Part shown: piece by piece, positions 8,084 to 16,483 of the stretch
Position numbering within the stretch: position 1 is the first letter of the stretch
Layout: the number at the start of each line of letters is the position of its first letter
NCBI GenBank assembly: GCA_009911365.1
Contig: QXXF01000025.1
Coordinates: forward strand, 21,951-85,950
DNA length: 64,000 nucleotides
Origin: Clostridiales bacterium
GTDB taxonomy: Bacteria; Bacillota; Clostridia; Peptostreptococcales; Anaerovoracaceae
Direction: 5' to 3'
Made by a program: the position numbers and the translations under genes
The notes under the pieces: model-generated
Seen by the model: the letters and a program-made list of their open reading frames with translations, nothing else
Told to the model about the DNA's origin: nothing
The model's database searches: none

Positions 8084-8755
8084 ATGGTGAATATAGGAAA
8101 CGACTGGGACCAGATCCTGGAGGGAGAATTTGAAAAAGAATATTATCAGAATTTACGGCAGTTTCTGATAAAGGAATACAGGACCAGAGTGATTTACCCA
8201 AGCATGTACGACATTTTCAACGCATTGAAGTTCACGCCCTACGAGGAGGTAAAAGCAGTGATTTTAGGGCAGGATCCGTATCATCAGCCTGGGCAGGCCC
8301 ATGGTCTTTGTTTTTCTGTGCAAAAACCAGTGCCCCCGCCGCCCTCTCTTGTAAACATTTTCCAAGAGTTGAAGGCTGACCTGGGGATAGAACCGCCGTC
8401 TCACGGATGTTTGGAAAGCTGGGCGAAAAGCGGCGTGCTGCTGCTCAATACGGCACTGACTGTCAGACGGGGACAAGCCAATTCCCATAGAGGAAAAGGG
8501 TGGGAGATTTTTACAAATAAAATCATCGAGACGCTTAATGATCGGGAAGATCCCATGGTCTTCATTTTATGGGGTTCCAACGCCAAAGCAAAAGAAGGCC
8601 TCATTACCAACAACCGCCATTTGATCCTCAAAGGTGCGCATCCAAGCCCGTTAGGGGCCAGCAGCGGCTTTTGGGGCGGCAAATACTTTTCAAAGACTAA
8701 CGCGTTTTTAAAACGTTTTGGGAAAGAACCCATTGACTGGAGCATTCCAGAGTAA
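8084..8755 (+). CDS. ung: Uracil-DNA glycosylase (family 1)
   Basis: Removes uracil from DNA to start base-excision repair. The 223-residue protein carries the water-activating motif GQDPYH, the uracil-recognition LLLNTALTV region and the minor-groove loop HPSPLGA, all in the expected order. The start at 8084 is chosen because the promoter -10 ends 7 bp before it; a longer frame would begin upstream of the promoter. No Shine-Dalgarno precedes the ATG, so the mRNA may be leaderless. LemA follows 14 bp later with its own strong ribosome site, so ung, lemA and the DUF2207 gene may be one transcript. Confidence 0.96.
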   Translation: MVNIGNDWDQILEGEFEKEYYQNLRQFLIKEYRTRVIYPSMYDIFNALKFTPYEEVKAVILGQDPYHQPGQAHGLCFSVQKPVPPPPSLVNIFQELKADLGIEPPSHGCLESWAKSGVLLLNTALTVRRGQANSHRGKGWEIFTNKIIETLNDREDPMVFILWGSNAKAKEGLITNNRHLILKGAHPSPLGASSGFWGGKYFSKTNAFLKRFGKEPIDWSIPE

Positions 8756-8769
8756 GGAGGGGAAACAGC

Positions 8770-9330
8770 ATGAACACAAGCATAATCATCGGGGCAGTCA
8801 TTTTTGTCGCGGTCGTCCTTTTTTGGCTCATCATGTCCTACAATGGTTTTGTGAAACTGAAAAACAGCGTAGAAGAAGCCTTTGCCACCATGGACGTGTT
8901 TCTGAAAAAACGGTATGACCTGATTCCCAATTTAGTGGAGACTGTAAAGGGCTACGCGTCCCATGAAAAGGACACTTTGGAAAATGTGACAGACGCTAGG
9001 AACGTGACAAGGAGAGCGGCCACAAGGAACGAGCGGATCGCCGGAGAACATGCGCTGACTCAGACGTTGGGGACGCTGTTTGCGGTTTCTGAGAACTATC
9101 CAGACTTAAAGGCCAATACCAATTTTCTAGATTTGCAGAGACAACTGCAGCGGGTAGAGGAGGATATCGCCAATTCCAGAAAGTTTTACAATGCCTTAGT
9201 AAAGATGATGAACACCAGGGTGCAGATGTTTCCAAGCAATCTGGTTGCCAAAATGTTTCATTTCACAAGGCAGCCTCTTTTTGAAGTGGAGACAGGAGAA
9301 GAACGAGAAAATGTTAAAGTACAGTTTTAA
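8770..9330 (+). CDS. lemA: LemA family protein
   Basis: A 186-residue protein with one N-terminal membrane anchor (about 5-24) and the long helical LemA domain, marked by YNGFVKLKNSVEEAFATMDV and the later FLDLQRQLQRVEEDI. LemA proteins are outward-facing, coiled, four-helix-bundle proteins of poorly known function, often linked to envelope stress. It follows ung closely with an AAGGAGGGG site and overlaps the DUF2207 gene by 20 nt. LemA plus DUF2207 is a recurrent pair, and the two are presumed to act together at the membrane. Confidence 0.92.
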   Translation: MNTSIIIGAVIFVAVVLFWLIMSYNGFVKLKNSVEEAFATMDVFLKKRYDLIPNLVETVKGYASHEKDTLENVTDARNVTRRAATRNERIAGEHALTQTLGTLFAVSENYPDLKANTNFLDLQRQLQRVEEDIANSRKFYNALVKMMNTRVQMFPSNLVAKMFHFTRQPLFEVETGEERENVKVQF

Positions 9331-11248
9331 AACCATCGGTCTCCTGGCTATGATCCTGACAATGTTTTTGTGGCTGGGACTTGTGGGCCCCCAAGATGTA
9401 CGGGCAGCAAGTTATGATTTTGATACGGATTCTTTCAATGTGGATGTGACAGTGGAGGAGGATAATTCTCTGGAAATCACAGAAACCATTTCTGTGGATT
9501 TCCACAGAGCAAAACATGGGATCTTTCGATACATCCCCCTTGAAGGGACCGCTTATTACAAGGTGGGCGGCGAAGACGTGGAGCAGAGCCGGAACATGAA
9601 AATTGACCAGGTAAAAGTCAATGGATACGAATACGACACTTACAAGGAAAATGGAAATCTCGTCATCCGAGTGGGCGATGAAGACGTGACGGTCACGGGA
9701 AAGCAGACTTACAAGATTTCCTATCGATGCAGGCTTTACGATGATAAGATCGATGCCTATGACATGCTTTATTACAACGTGCTGCCCCAGGGAAACAGCG
9801 GCGGAGGCTGGGAAACTTCCATCCAAGAGGCTAGAGTGCGGATCCATATGCCAAAAGAATTTGACGAGGATAATCTTCATGTGTACGCTGGTTATTATGG
9901 CAGCGATGCTTTTTCTGATTTGCTAAAGATAAAGGTACAGGGCTGCGATATTGAAATCAAAGCTGCTCGGGCCCTTCCGCAAGGCGTGGGAATCACGGCG
10001 CAAGCTATTTTGCCTGAAGGGTATTTCAAAAATGAAATGACCACAGATTGGGCATATTCGGCTTTGTTGCTGATCATGATTTTCTGCGGGTTGTTAGCGG
10101 TCATCCTGTGGTTGCGCTTTGGTAAGGACGCAAAGATGGTCCGGACTGTGGAGTTTTATCCGCCGGATGGGCTGACCTCCGCAGACATGGGTTATATCGT
10201 GGATGGTTATGTGGACAAGGCGGATATGGTTTCCATGATCATCTATTTCGCGGAGCAGGGATACATCACCATTGAGGAACAGGAGCTGGGTCAGTTCCTG
10301 CTCCACAAGGAACAAGATTTGCCAGAGGATGCCAATGACTTTGAACATACGCTGATGGACGGGTTATTCCAGTGCGGGGATGGGACTTCCGTGGCTTTGT
10401 CTGATCTGCGGGAAGCGTTTTACGATTCCTATCAGACCGCGGCAGGGCAGCTGAAAAAGAAGTACAAGAAGAAAAAGCACAGGATCTTTTACAAGAGTGG
10501 CAGCGTTGCCCGGATCATTGCCGCTGTTCTCATGGTGATTCCTGTGGGAGCGGGCGTGGTGTTCAGCAGTCTCTTTGCCCAGGAAGGAGCATTTGCCATT
10601 GCGGCAGCGCCTCTTTCAGCGGTCATGCTGATCCTCTATCTCATTGGCATGTATGTGTACGATAAAAAGGACAGCATGAAGCGGGGCGGATATCGAGCAG
10701 GAAATGCGATCCTCCTGATTTTGGAAGCCGCTGTTTTGTGCGGCGCGGCAGGGCTCATTGATTATCTGGCGGGAACAGCTGCGGGTGCGATGACCGTCAT
10801 CAGTTCGATAATCGCTTACATCTGCGCTAGGCAAATGAGAAAGCGCACGCCGTATGGGACAAAGATCACGGGAAAGATTTTAGGGTTCCGCCACTTTATC
10901 GAAACTGCGGAGCTAGAACGGCTGGAAGCTTTGGTGAATGAAGATCCATCTTATTTTTATCACATACTGCCATATGCCTATGTCTTTGGGCTGTCAGACA
11001 AATGGGCAAAGAATTTTGAATCCATTGCCGTGGAGCCGCCGAACTGGTACGGCGGACATTATGGACAGTCAGCCTTCAATACCTGGGTATTCATGAATGC
11101 GTTCCATTCCTGCTCCTATGCCATGGGGCAGAATATCAGCGTGCCGTCCGCTTCGGAAGGCGGTTCCGGAGGGATTTCCGGCGGCGGCTTTTCCGGGGGA
11201 GGTTTCTCCGGCGGCGGCTTTGGCGGCGGCGGTGGTGGATCCTGGTAA
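9311..11248 (+). CDS. DUF2207 membrane protein with Gly-rich tail
   Basis: A 645-residue protein: signal/anchor helix at about 7-27, an extracellular DUF2207 beta-rich domain (about 33-240), a helix near 252-272, a cytoplasmic stretch rich in Lys, two or three further helices (about 400-500) and a C-terminal tail of repeated SGGGF units ending GGSW. The Gly-rich tail is typical of the family. The start at 9311 begins with MLKYSFKTIGLL, giving a proper signal sequence; a start 66 nt upstream would lie inside lemA in another frame. Function is unknown. The overlap with lemA points to joint expression. Confidence 0.88.
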   Translation: MLKYSFKTIGLLAMILTMFLWLGLVGPQDVRAASYDFDTDSFNVDVTVEEDNSLEITETISVDFHRAKHGIFRYIPLEGTAYYKVGGEDVEQSRNMKIDQVKVNGYEYDTYKENGNLVIRVGDEDVTVTGKQTYKISYRCRLYDDKIDAYDMLYYNVLPQGNSGGGWETSIQEARVRIHMPKEFDEDNLHVYAGYYGSDAFSDLLKIKVQGCDIEIKAARALPQGVGITAQAILPEGYFKNEMTTDWAYSALLLIMIFCGLLAVILWLRFGKDAKMVRTVEFYPPDGLTSADMGYIVDGYVDKADMVSMIIYFAEQGYITIEEQELGQFLLHKEQDLPEDANDFEHTLMDGLFQCGDGTSVALSDLREAFYDSYQTAAGQLKKKYKKKKHRIFYKSGSVARIIAAVLMVIPVGAGVVFSSLFAQEGAFAIAAAPLSAVMLILYLIGMYVYDKKDSMKRGGYRAGNAILLILEAAVLCGAAGLIDYLAGTAAGAMTVISSIIAYICARQMRKRTPYGTKITGKILGFRHFIETAELERLEALVNEDPSYFYHILPYAYVFGLSDKWAKNFESIAVEPPNWYGGHYGQSAFNTWVFMNAFHSCSYAMGQNISVPSASEGGSGGISGGGFSGGGFSGGGFGGGGGGSW

Positions 11249-11283
11249 AACCAGGAAACCAGTAGGATCGGCATATTAACAAG

Positions 11284-11305
11284 GACGGCAGCCTCAGCTG
11301 CTGTC
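11284..11305 (+). other. nhaC: Hairpin just upstream of nhaC
   Basis: GACGGCAGC (11284-11292), loop CTCA, GCTGCTGTC (11297-11305): a 9-bp stem with one G-T pair ending 19 nt before the nhaC start. There is no T-run. It could stabilise the 3' end of the upstream message or affect nhaC translation. Confidence 0.4.
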
Positions 11306-11324
11306 ATCAAGAGAGGAAGAAAAA

Positions 11325-12629
11325 ATGAAAAATCGAGGATGGGCGTTATTGCCTTTTATTGTGTTTATCGTCCTTTTCGCAGGAGTAGGCATCATCAGCG
11401 GCGACTTTTATGGGATGCCGGCTCTAGTGGCCTTTGTGGCTGCCTTGTTCGTGGGGCTCCTGCAGAACCGAGGGCTGACTTTTGATGAAAAGCTTCACAT
11501 TATTTCCAAGGGAGCGGGAGATGTGAACATCATCACCATGGTATTGATCTTTATCATGGCCGGAGCCTTTTCTGGAGTGGTGACAGCGGCTGGAGGCGTG
11601 GACAGTACTGTCAACTTTGGACTGTCCATCATGCCGCCAAATCTCATGGTAGTGGGGCTCTTTGTCATTGGTTGCTTTATTTCCGTTTCCATGGGAACTT
11701 CCATGGGTACCATCACGGCTCTTGCGCCTATTGCACTGGGAGTCGCCCAGCAGACGGGCTTTCCCGTGCCTGTGTGCGTTGGTGCGGTTGTGTGCGGAGC
11801 CATGTTCGGTGACAACCTTTCCATGATTTCCGATACTACCATCGCTGCGGTCAGGACACAAGGATGCGAAATGAAGGACAAGTTCAAACAAAACTTTTTT
11901 ATCGTGCTCCCAGCGGCGATTATCACGCTGGTGATTTTCTATGTCCGTACCATGGACATGACCTACAAATCCAATGCGGTTTACGATTATGATTTCATAC
12001 AGGTCATTCCTTATCTGGTAGTGCTCATTGGAGCGCTGATCGGGCTGAACGTATTTTTAGTGCTGATCTCTGGGATCATCTTGTCCATGATCGTTGGAGC
12101 GGCTTATGGAAAATTTACTGTGTTGGAAAGCTTTACTGCCATTGGAGACGGCATGGCAGGACTCTTTGAGATTTCCATCATATCCATCATTGTTGCCTGC
12201 ATCGTTTCCTTGATTAAGGAAAACGGCGGTATCGACCTGATCATCGATACCATCAAAAATCGGACAAAGGGAAAGCGGGGCGCAGAGTTCGGCATCGCGA
12301 TCCTGGTGCTGCTGGTGGACATTTGCACGGCCAATAATACGGTGGCTATCGTCATGGCCGGGCCTATTGCTAAACAAATCGGTGATGAGTTTGAAGTGCA
12401 GCCAAAGAGAGTCGCATCCATCCTGGATATTTTCGCCTCTGTGGGCCAGGGGCTGATCCCGTATGGCGCACAGCTTTTGACCGCGGCGGCATTGGTAGGG
12501 CTGACACCGTTGGACATTATCCCGAGCCTGTATTATCCGATGCTTATGGCGGTCAGTGCTATTATCTTTATGCTGCTAAGGCCGCAGAAACAGCTGTCAG
12601 CTGCGGCAGAAAAACAAGACGAAGAGTGA
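11325..12629 (+). CDS. nhaC: NhaC-family Na+/H+ antiporter
   Basis: A 434-residue transporter with 10-12 hydrophobic helices. The segment GDNLSMISDTTIAAVRTQG in the middle is a hallmark of NhaC-type antiporters, as is the Gly/Ser-rich SMGTSMGTITAL helix before it. It exchanges cytoplasmic sodium (or another small cation or organic ion) for protons. Some NhaC-like members instead swap amino acids or organic acids, so the substrate is not certain. It is a single gene after the hairpin, with an AGGAAG site, and converges on the methyltransferase gene. Confidence 0.88.
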   Translation: MKNRGWALLPFIVFIVLFAGVGIISGDFYGMPALVAFVAALFVGLLQNRGLTFDEKLHIISKGAGDVNIITMVLIFIMAGAFSGVVTAAGGVDSTVNFGLSIMPPNLMVVGLFVIGCFISVSMGTSMGTITALAPIALGVAQQTGFPVPVCVGAVVCGAMFGDNLSMISDTTIAAVRTQGCEMKDKFKQNFFIVLPAAIITLVIFYVRTMDMTYKSNAVYDYDFIQVIPYLVVLIGALIGLNVFLVLISGIILSMIVGAAYGKFTVLESFTAIGDGMAGLFEISIISIIVACIVSLIKENGGIDLIIDTIKNRTKGKRGAEFGIAILVLLVDICTANNTVAIVMAGPIAKQIGDEFEVQPKRVASILDIFASVGQGLIPYGAQLLTAAALVGLTPLDIIPSLYYPMLMAVSAIIFMLLRPQKQLSAAAEKQDEE

Positions 12630-12640
12630 GAATAAAGAGA

Positions 12641-12667
12641 GAACTGTGACGCAGGACATCACAGTTC
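12641..12667. terminator. Hairpin between converging nhaC and methyltransferase genes
   Basis: GAACTGTGA (12641-12649) pairs with TCACAGTTC (12659-12667). It overlaps the stop codon of the minus-strand gene, and the minus-strand reading continues into TCTCTTTATTC. It is probably a shared terminator of modest strength. Confidence 0.55.
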
Positions 12668-13792
12668 ATCGATAGTAGGCTTCACTTGGTAAAAATCTTT
12701 TAAATTTTGGTATTCCTTTTGGGCTCGGGGGCTTGCTTCCCGGGCCTTTACTGCTTTGATCATAATGTTTTTTGATGTATGCTCCAGGCTGGTGAACTCG
12801 ATCATAGCCACATCGTAGCCCCGGGCTTCCAGCTTCAGGCCCCGCAGCCCATCTGTAAGGAGTTCCGTGAACCGATCCTTCAAGATGCCATGCTTGTACA
12901 TAGGCTGGTGAAGGTCATTTGTGATCTGGCTGAACAATTCATGCTGACAGCAAGGGACGGATAAAATGACCTTAGTGTTCCATTTGACAGCATTGATCAG
13001 AGCGTAGTCCGTAGCTGTGTCGCAGGCGTGGAGCGTCACCACCAGATCCGCATGGTCGCTGGTAAAGTCAGCGATGTCACCCCGCAGGAAGGTGAGAGAC
13101 TGATAATCAAGGTCAGCGGCCACTTTGCCGCAAAAGGTGATCACGTCCTCTTTCAGGTCTAAACCAATGATCTCCACCTCTCGCCCCAACATGATTTTCA
13201 AATAGTGATAGAGCGCAAAGGTCAGATACGCTTTGCCGCAGCCAAAGTCAATGATTCGCAGGGTCTTGTCCTTTGGAAGATAAGGCAGCACGTCCTGGAG
13301 GATCTCTAGGAACCGATTGATCTGGCGAAACTTGGCGTAATGCTTTTGAAAGACCTTGCCCTTCGCGTCCATGACTCCCAGACGAATGAGAAAGTCACAA
13401 GGGGTCCCCTCGGGCACGATATAGTTCTTTGCCTGGTTGTGGGAAAGGCTTTTTTGTTTTTGCGTCCCAGACTTTCTAGTGATTCGAGGCTTGTCCAGCT
13501 TGGGCGCTAGGATCTGTATATCCTCTTCCTCTGTAAAAATGTTGACCTGCTTGAAATCCCGCAGAATGAAATCCACGCAGGCATCCAGCACCATGGATTC
13601 TTCCATGTTTTCGTGAAGGACTTTCTTTTCATAATGAAACTCTGCTTGGAACGCCTTTTGGCCTCGGAGCAGCATAGGCCGCAGGGTGACCTTTTTATAA
13701 GGCAGGGATTTCTTTCTGGGACTGCTGAATATGATCTTTACTAGGACACGCTCTGAAACGCAGGTGTCCAGGATTTCTCTTATCTGTTTCAT
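12659..13792 (-). CDS. SAM-dependent methyltransferase (Methyltransf_32-like)
   Basis: A 377-residue class I methyltransferase. The SAM site is IIDFGCGKAYLTFALYHYL near the middle, followed by the acidic loop EIIGLDLKED and later VTLHACDTATDYAL, where the nucleotide is held. The N-terminal 130 residues form a separate, basic domain (KKSLPYKKV), suggesting an RNA substrate. The start at 13792 (AGAAAGG site) is preferred; the frame opens upstream through the rpsT terminator. Proteins of this arrangement are widespread in Clostridia and usually unnamed. I infer RNA methylation but cannot name the target. Confidence 0.8.
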   Translation of the reverse strand: MKQIREILDTCVSERVLVKIIFSSPRKKSLPYKKVTLRPMLLRGQKAFQAEFHYEKKVLHENMEESMVLDACVDFILRDFKQVNIFTEEEDIQILAPKLDKPRITRKSGTQKQKSLSHNQAKNYIVPEGTPCDFLIRLGVMDAKGKVFQKHYAKFRQINRFLEILQDVLPYLPKDKTLRIIDFGCGKAYLTFALYHYLKIMLGREVEIIGLDLKEDVITFCGKVAADLDYQSLTFLRGDIADFTSDHADLVVTLHACDTATDYALINAVKWNTKVILSVPCCQHELFSQITNDLHQPMYKHGILKDRFTELLTDGLRGLKLEARGYDVAMIEFTSLEHTSKNIMIKAVKAREASPRAQKEYQNLKDFYQVKPTIDEL

Positions 13793-13894
13793 GTCATACC
13801 TTTCTGATTTTAATGCGAACACAAGCAGTACCTGGTGGATCTCATGGTGTCTGGTAGCGAGGTCCGGCGCATGCGAACAAACGCAAAAAAGAAA

Positions 13895-13924
13895 AAAACG
13901 ATGGGAGACACGCACCATCGTTTT
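13895..13924 (-). terminator. rpsT: rpsT terminator
   Basis: AAAACGATGG (13895-13904) and CCATCGTTTT (13915-13924) form a 10-bp stem with a 10-nt loop. On the minus strand the stem is followed by TTTTTTTCTTTTTT, a strong intrinsic terminator for rpsT that separates it from the methyltransferase gene. Confidence 0.85.
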
Positions 13925-13976
13925 GTCTGCTCAAAGCAAATGTACTGACTTGTACATTGGTGGGGACGGGTGAGAC

Positions 13977-14249
13977 TTACTGTGCGGCTTTCGCCTTGTT
14001 GAATCTCTGTGTTAATCTGGAAACCTTTCTGGAAGCGGCATTCTTGTGGATCGTGTTCTTCGCCGCGGCCTGCATCAGCTTTTTCTCAGCAAGACGCAAT
14101 TTTTCAGCGGCTGTTTCCATGTCGCCTGCTTCGATGGCAGCGTCAAAAGCCTTTAAAATTGTCTTTAAATGTCCTTTGATTCTCCTGTTCCTTGCGGTTT
14201 TCCTGTCGATCACGCGGATTCTTTTTTTTGCGGATTTAATATTTGCCAT
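13977..14249 (-). CDS. rpsT: 30S ribosomal protein S20
   Basis: A 90-residue very basic protein starting MANIKSAKKRIR and ending in Lys/Ala-rich helices, the standard S20 pattern. It binds 16S rRNA in the body of the small subunit. It is a single-gene unit between its own promoter (14294-14322) and the strong terminator at 13895-13924. It is divergent from gpr; rpsT next to gpr is a common arrangement in Bacillota. Confidence 0.97.
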   Translation of the reverse strand: MANIKSAKKRIRVIDRKTARNRRIKGHLKTILKAFDAAIEAGDMETAAEKLRLAEKKLMQAAAKNTIHKNAASRKVSRLTQRFNKAKAAQ

Positions 14250-14293
14250 TCAATTTACCCCACTTTCTATTTTTAGCTAAATTCGCAAGTTCT

Positions 14294-14322
14294 AGTATAT
14301 ATGAATAAAACTGATTTTGCAA
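14294..14322 (-). promoter_or_regulatory. rpsT: Sigma-A promoter of rpsT
   Basis: On the minus strand TTGCAA (14322-14317), a 17-bp spacer and TATACT (14299-14294), about 45 bp before the rpsT start. Confidence 0.7.
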
Positions 14323-14366
14323 GGGAAAATTAATAAAAGATCAAATTTTGAAAGGTGGGAGATGGG

Positions 14367-15254
14367 TTGAAATTTAGAACAGACCTGGCGATCGAACGAA
14401 AAGAACTGCTGGACGAGGAGCGGGGCGCTTCCGCGGACGTAGAAGGCGTGGACATGGAAACCATCACTTATGATGAAGATATCACTTCCACTAGGATCCG
14501 AATCCTCAACGAAACCGGAGAAAAACAGCTAGAAAAACCAAAGGGCAACTACATCACTTTGGAAGTGAATGGGGTGCTGGAGGAAAAGGAAGACATTAAA
14601 GAGCGGGCAGGAAAGGCTTTAGCAGAGGAGCTGGCCCAGCTGATCCGGTTTCACTATCATTTGAAGGTGTTAGTGGTTGGCCTGGGAAACGACAAAGTTA
14701 CCCCTGATGCGCTGGGACCTTATACGGTTTCCAAGGTGAAGGTGACCCGGCATTTATTCATTATTTACGAAGCGGATGGGGATGAAGACATGGGATGCGT
14801 CAGTTGTTTTATCCCGGGTGTCACAGGCTCCACTGGCATGGAAACGGCTGAACTGATCAAAGGGGCGGTGGAGCTTTCCGATCCAGAGGTGGTGATTGTC
14901 ATCGATTCTCTGGCAGCCAGAAACATTGAAAGAGTCAGCACTACCATACAGATCAATGACACGGGCATCGACCCAGGCGGTGGCATGGGAAACGTGCGCA
15001 CAGGTCTTTCGCGGCAGACCATTGGCAGAAGAGTGATCGCCATCGGCGTTCCCACGGTCATCGACTCCCGGACTCTGATCAGAGAGGCTTTGGAAGAAAA
15101 CAGCAAGGAGGCTCATGAGATCGAACAGTACATCGAAGAAAAGGGGCAGGACATGATCGTTACTTCCACGGACATTGATCAGATTATCAAAGATTTTTCC
15201 GATATAATCTCAAATGGAATAAATAAAACCCTCCATCCTGGCATATATTCGTAA
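14367..15254 (+). CDS. gpr: Germination protease GPR (spore protease)
   Basis: The protease that degrades small acid-soluble spore proteins at germination. About 295 residues. It shows the family's FRTDLAIER start, the VVGLGNDKVTPDALGP and GVTGSTGMET segments, and the VIDSLAARN and TGIDPGGGMGN stretches around the active-site region. The TTG at 14367 with GGTGGGAG upstream is preferred; a GTG 12 nt earlier lies inside that ribosome site. GPR is made as a zymogen and self-processed; the propeptide would be the acidic N-terminus. It is followed by spoIIP 22 bp later, the usual gpr-spoIIP pair. Forespore-specific expression is expected, but I did not define the promoter. Confidence 0.94.
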   Translation: MKFRTDLAIERKELLDEERGASADVEGVDMETITYDEDITSTRIRILNETGEKQLEKPKGNYITLEVNGVLEEKEDIKERAGKALAEELAQLIRFHYHLKVLVVGLGNDKVTPDALGPYTVSKVKVTRHLFIIYEADGDEDMGCVSCFIPGVTGSTGMETAELIKGAVELSDPEVVIVIDSLAARNIERVSTTIQINDTGIDPGGGMGNVRTGLSRQTIGRRVIAIGVPTVIDSRTLIREALEENSKEAHEIEQYIEEKGQDMIVTSTDIDQIIKDFSDIISNGINKTLHPGIYS

Positions 15255-15276
15255 GAGCAACGTATGGAGGATAAAA

Positions 15277-16188
15277 ATGAACAAAAAGACATTGGCTGGC
15301 ATATGCGTCCTTTGCTTCGTAGTTTCCACATATTTCTTTTGGCAGCGCCTGGGGGAAGGCAGAATGCCGGAAGTAAAGGTGGATGGCCGGGATTTTGGAA
15401 AGCTGTGCGTTTCCCAAGTTTTTCCCGCCATCAGCCAGGGTGTGGAAAAAGAGGAAATGAAAGTCGCAGAAAACACAGAAAGCACCACAGAAAAAACAGC
15501 TCCACAGGAAACGCAGCCACAGAAGGAAACCGCAGAGTCTACTGTGGAAACAAAGGAAACGGCGAAAAAGAAAAAAGCGGACAACAGCAAACCCCTGGTG
15601 ATCATCTATCATACCCACAGCACAGAGTCCTATCAGCCTTTTGACGGGAGCAATTTTCACAGAGTCAAGGAAGAAGGAACTGTACGGGACGTAGGAAACA
15701 AAATGGTAAAAGAGCTGAACAAGCTAGGGATCGGTGTGGTTCACGACAAGACCATCCATGACAGGCCTTCCTACAATGCGTCTTACACTCGCTCTCTGGA
15801 AACTGTCACGGCCCTGCAAAAAAAATACCCTACGGCAAAATACATCATCGACCTTCACCGGGATGCGGCGGCATATGCGGGGAACGTAGGAAAGACCACA
15901 ACCATCAATGGAGAGACGGTGGCTAAATTCAGCTTAGTAGTGGGACAGGATAATGCGAATTTCAGCAAGCTCATGAGCCACGCCAAAAAAGTGAACGAAA
16001 AGGCAGAGGCCATGTATCCGGGCTTTAAAGGCAGAATCATCAAAAAGGAATATCGCTACAACGAATACATAGCGGACAAGTGCCTGCTCCTAGAGATCGG
16101 CAATAACCAAAACAAGATCGAAGAAACGCGTAAAACCGGGATCTATTTTGCCAGGGTTTTAGCTTCGGTCATTGAAGAAGAGAGGTAA
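15277..16188 (+). CDS. spoIIP: Stage II sporulation protein P
   Basis: Peptidoglycan amidase/endopeptidase of the SpoIIDMP engulfment machine. 303 residues: an N-terminal anchor helix (about 5-22), a long low-complexity linker rich in Thr, Glu and Lys (about 60-105), then the catalytic domain with IIYHTHSTESY, YIIDLHRDA and LLEIGNNQNK, containing the His and Glu residues used for zinc binding and catalysis. It acts on the outer face of the mother-cell membrane at the septum. It is shorter than the Bacillus protein, mostly in the region before the linker. It sits directly after gpr. Confidence 0.93.
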   Translation: MNKKTLAGICVLCFVVSTYFFWQRLGEGRMPEVKVDGRDFGKLCVSQVFPAISQGVEKEEMKVAENTESTTEKTAPQETQPQKETAESTVETKETAKKKKADNSKPLVIIYHTHSTESYQPFDGSNFHRVKEEGTVRDVGNKMVKELNKLGIGVVHDKTIHDRPSYNASYTRSLETVTALQKKYPTAKYIIDLHRDAAAYAGNVGKTTTINGETVAKFSLVVGQDNANFSKLMSHAKKVNEKAEAMYPGFKGRIIKKEYRYNEYIADKCLLLEIGNNQNKIEETRKTGIYFARVLASVIEEER

Positions 16189-16195
16189 AAACAGT

Positions 16196-16381
16196 TTGAT
16201 AAAAAAATGGATCGCAGTATTTCTCATATTTTTTCTGGGAACCAGTGCTCTGATCACCGTGGATCATATTTGCGGCGAGCGGACTGGGATGGGAGGCAAA
16301 GCCGGATTGTCCTTTGCCAGGACCAAGGAAGGCGGCATCACATTTTGCTTTTTCGGCCTGGAAGGTGACGCAGACCTGTAA
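16196..16381 (+). CDS. Small single-pass membrane protein between spoIIP and lepA
   Basis: A 61-residue product with one N-terminal membrane helix (about 4-22) and a short outer tail containing two Cys. The TTG at 16196 is chosen for the GAGAGG site 10-11 bp upstream; an in-frame TTG 24 nt earlier lies inside spoIIP. The sequence matches nothing I know. Its place directly behind spoIIP suggests a sporulation-linked membrane peptide, but this is only contextual. Confidence 0.5.
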   Translation: MIKKWIAVFLIFFLGTSALITVDHICGERTGMGGKAGLSFARTKEGGITFCFFGLEGDADL

Positions 16382-16483
16382 AAGACCTGCGAAGACAGAG
16401 CAAAGACTAAGAATAAGCCTTGAATTCACAGCGTATTTCAAGTAAAATATGAAACAGGAAATTTACAGCAAAGCGAGGAATTT

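Noticed and set aside
9245-9310. 22-residue N-terminal extension of the DUF2207 protein
   Set aside because: It lies within lemA and would displace the signal peptide from the N-terminus.
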